This document shows, piece by piece, positions 62,400 to 64,000 of a stretch of 64,000 nt of DNA. Each line of letters opens with the position of its first letter. Position 1 is the stretch's first letter. The translations under genes and the position numbers were made by a program. The DNA lies in NCBI RefSeq assembly GCF_003865345.1, contig NZ_RMVE01000001.1:806001-870000 (forward strand), given 5' to 3'. The DNA comes from Nonlabens xiamenensis (GTDB lineage Bacteria; Bacteroidota; Bacteroidia; Flavobacteriales; Flavobacteriaceae). The notes beneath the pieces were generated by a model that made no database searches, was not told the origin of the DNA, and saw nothing but the letters and a program-made list of their open reading frames with translations.

Positions 62400-63557
62400 T
62401 TATTCCAACCAGCTCTTGTGGTAACTTTCGTCGGCGATAGACAAAGCTTCTTTTGTAAGCATCAGTGGCTTGAAGGTATCGACCATGACGGCTAGTTCTT
62501 CTGTTTCTTTTTTACCCAGACTGCGTTCTACTGCGCCTGGATGTGGTCCATGGGGTATGCCAGCTGGATGTAAACTGATGTGACCTGGGGCAATATCATT
62601 GCGACTCATGAAGTCCCCATCTACATAATACAAGACTTCATCACTGTCGATATTGCTGTGGTTGTATGGCGCGGGTATTCCATCTGGATGGTAATCGTAT
62701 AATCGAGGGACAAAACTGCATACCACAAAGGCGTCTGTTTCAAAGGTTTGATGTACTGGTGGCGGTTGATGTATTCTACCGGTGATCGGTTCAAAATCGT
62801 GAATGGAAAATGCATAAGGATAATTGTAACCATCATAACCTACCACATCAAAAGGATGGGTGGCATAGATCATCTCGAACATATCATCCTGTTTTTTGAT
62901 CTTCATCAGGAAATCGCCTTTTTCATCGTGGGTTTCTAAACTTTCAGGTCTCCTTAAATCCCTTTCACAAAAGGGTGCATGTTCCAATAACTGGCCAAAC
63001 CAATTTCTATAACGTTTTGGGGTGTAAATAGGTCGCCTGCTCTCTACAATAAACAAGCGGTTGTCCTCCGTATCAAAGTCAATTTGGTAAATAATACCTC
63101 TCGGAATTAACAGATAATCTCCGTATTTGAACGTAAGATTCCCCAAATGTGTTTTCAGGGTTCCAGTGCCCTTATGTACAAATAGCAATTCATCCGCGTC
63201 ACTATTTTTATAAAAATAATCGGTAATGGATTGTTGGGGTGCAGCGAGAATGATGGCAACATCGCTATTGACCAAAATAGTTTTGCGGCTATCCAAATAA
63301 TCTGCTTCAGGTTGAATATCAAAACCTCTCAATTTGTAGGATTTGATGTGGTTTTCCAGCGCAATTTCAGGTTTAAGGCTGTATTGATGGCGTATCTCCT
63401 TCACCTGTGTGGGGCGGTGTTCATGATACGAATTGGTAGACATTCCATCAAAACCGATGGTGCCAAACAATTGCTCAGAATACAAGCTACCATCTGGCTT
63501 GCGAAATTGGGTATGTCTTTTGGGAGGTATCTTCCCCAATTGGTGATAAAATGGCAT
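62400..63557 (-). CDS. hmgA: Homogentisate 1,2-dioxygenase
   Basis: This 385-residue cupin-fold enzyme opens the ring of homogentisate to maleylacetoacetate. Recognisable parts are YHQLGKIPPKRHTQFRKPDG at the start, LYSEQLFGTIGFDGMSTNSY near residue 26, FKYGDYLLIPRGIIYQIDF near 143, APYNHSNIDSDEVLYYVDG near 296 and HPAGIPHGPHPGAVE near 331, the last two holding the iron-binding His and acidic residues. The length is shorter than the 440 residues of the human enzyme but normal for Bacteroidota. It is the first gene of the tyrosine-degradation set on the minus strand. Confidence 0.95.
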   Translation of the reverse strand: MPFYHQLGKIPPKRHTQFRKPDGSLYSEQLFGTIGFDGMSTNSYHEHRPTQVKEIRHQYSLKPEIALENHIKSYKLRGFDIQPEADYLDSRKTILVNSDVAIILAAPQQSITDYFYKNSDADELLFVHKGTGTLKTHLGNLTFKYGDYLLIPRGIIYQIDFDTEDNRLFIVESRRPIYTPKRYRNWFGQLLEHAPFCERDLRRPESLETHDEKGDFLMKIKKQDDMFEMIYATHPFDVVGYDGYNYPYAFSIHDFEPITGRIHQPPPVHQTFETDAFVVCSFVPRLYDYHPDGIPAPYNHSNIDSDEVLYYVDGDFMSRNDIAPGHISLHPAGIPHGPHPGAVERSLGKKETEELAVMVDTFKPLMLTKEALSIADESYHKSWLE

Positions 63558-63701
63558 GGACTGTCAACTTTGGTCTAAATTTCGGAAATTTCTGGCACCA
63601 TTCCATGTGAATTCATGTTTTTTTATGGAGGACCATTATCTTAAAAGCAGATGCTCTTTCTATCCTTTAAGGTTTTTGAAATCACAAGAAACATTGACAC
63701 T

Positions 63702-63718
63702 TTTCGCTTTAAGCGAAA
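63702..63718. repeat. Variant palindrome in the gap before hmgA
   Basis: TTTCGCTTTAAGCGAAA forms an 8-bp inverted repeat. It is the same variant as that at 5446-5463 in dnaE. The rest of the gap 63558-63745 shows nothing recognisable. Confidence 0.5.
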
Positions 63719-63745
63719 TAGTACACTGCAGAATAAAGCCGGAGT

Positions 63746-64000
63746 CTAAAAACGATATCCCAATTGCACAAAGAATTGCCCGTCATCCTGTTGCGGACTG
63801 AAGCTGTATTTCAATTTAATAGGTCCCAAAAAGGTCTCGATGCCATATCCCAAGGCATATCCGACATACTGCGCCTGGGTAAACCAGTCCCTGCGCTCAA
63901 AAAGGTCATCACTCACGTTGGCCAGATTAAAACCAAAACTTAGGTGGTTTTTTTTGAAAATCTCATAGTCGATCTCAGCCCCTGCATTGAGCATCGTATC
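63746..64000 (-). CDS. C-terminal end of an outer-membrane barrel protein (5' partial)
   Basis: The reading frame stays open to the right edge (the bases beyond the Met at 63994 read D-T), so the gene begins outside the window. The visible 84 residues consist of beta strands: LSFGFNLANVSD, AQYVGYALGYGIETFLGPIK, LKYSFSPQQDDG and FFVQLGYRF. This pattern, with the GPIKLKYSFSP strand and a terminal Phe, fits the last strands of a BamA/TamA-type barrel, as in the C-terminal part of the patatin-like phospholipases of Flavobacteria. The full protein cannot be judged from this piece. Confidence 0.75.
   Translation of the reverse strand, partial: DTMLNAGAEIDYEIFKKNHLSFGFNLANVSDDLFERRDWFTQAQYVGYALGYGIETFLGPIKLKYSFSPQQDDGQFFVQLGYRF

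Noticed and set aside
63556-63801. A plus-strand ORF of 81 codons near the right end.
   Set aside because: Its composition is not protein-like, it overlaps the barrel gene and a variant palindrome, and no motif is seen.

Overview
The window looks like chromosome of a marine-type member of the Flavobacteriaceae (Bacteroidota). The reasons are the SusC/SusD pairs, a type IX secretion C-terminal sorting domain on a secreted amylase, lipoproteins with Bacteroidota-style lipoboxes, several promoters of the Bacteroidota form TTG-N(19-22)-TAnnTTTG lying very close to start codons, and a DnaE with a fused proofreading domain. I do not assign a genus. I found no insertion sequence, prophage, CRISPR array, rRNA or tRNA.

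Layout. Positions 1-10.7 kb hold housekeeping genes: nrdA (5' end outside the window), a PA2169-type four-helix protein, exonuclease-DnaE, thioredoxin, a CurA-like reductase, a DUF58 protein and a small lipoprotein. Positions 10.7-33.0 kb are a complete starch/maltose utilisation locus. One arm on the minus strand is susC-susD-susE-secreted amylase. The other arm on the plus strand is a LacI-type regulator, an SLC45-like sugar permease, beta-phosphoglucomutase, GH65 maltose phosphorylase, two GH13 enzymes, a GH97 alpha-glucosidase and a third GH13. A perfect LacI-type operator sits between the arms. Starch would be cut outside the cell, imported by SusCD, cut to maltose in the periplasm, taken in by the permease and phosphorolysed to glucose plus beta-glucose-1-phosphate, then converted to glucose-6-phosphate. 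A glucose-6-phosphate isomerase gene lies further along at 55.6 kb.

Positions 33.7-44.4 kb hold a same-strand gene set for arsenosugar-type metabolism: DUF2064/TIGR04282-type glycosyltransferase, CxxC peroxidase-like protein, radical SAM ArsS and methyltransferase ArsM. It is followed by a second SusC/SusD pair, a sodium:solute symporter and an unusual metallophosphoesterase. Positions 44.5-51.5 kb hold a small membrane protein, an App1-like phosphatase, a TspO-like membrane protein, a flavin disulfide oxidoreductase and mfd. Positions 51.6-64 kb are on the minus strand: a DUF-type membrane protein, an Oar-like TonB receptor, pgi, an M23 peptidase, tryptophan 2,3-dioxygenase, a DUF3108 protein, 4-hydroxyphenylpyruvate dioxygenase, a membrane protein, homogentisate dioxygenase and the end of an outer-membrane barrel protein. 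This last group is an aromatic amino-acid degradation cluster.

The most unusual signal is a dispersed repeat family. The palindrome core CTTTCGCGAAAG occurs twelve times exactly in 64 kb, with several near copies, both between and inside genes. In four places it terminates a longer element (up to about 90 bp, built from two related 45-nt units). Three of these are intergenic; one is inserted in frame inside the metallophosphoesterase gene, where it encodes a duplicated 15-residue peptide. In two other genes the palindrome itself encodes the AFAKA end of a signal peptide.
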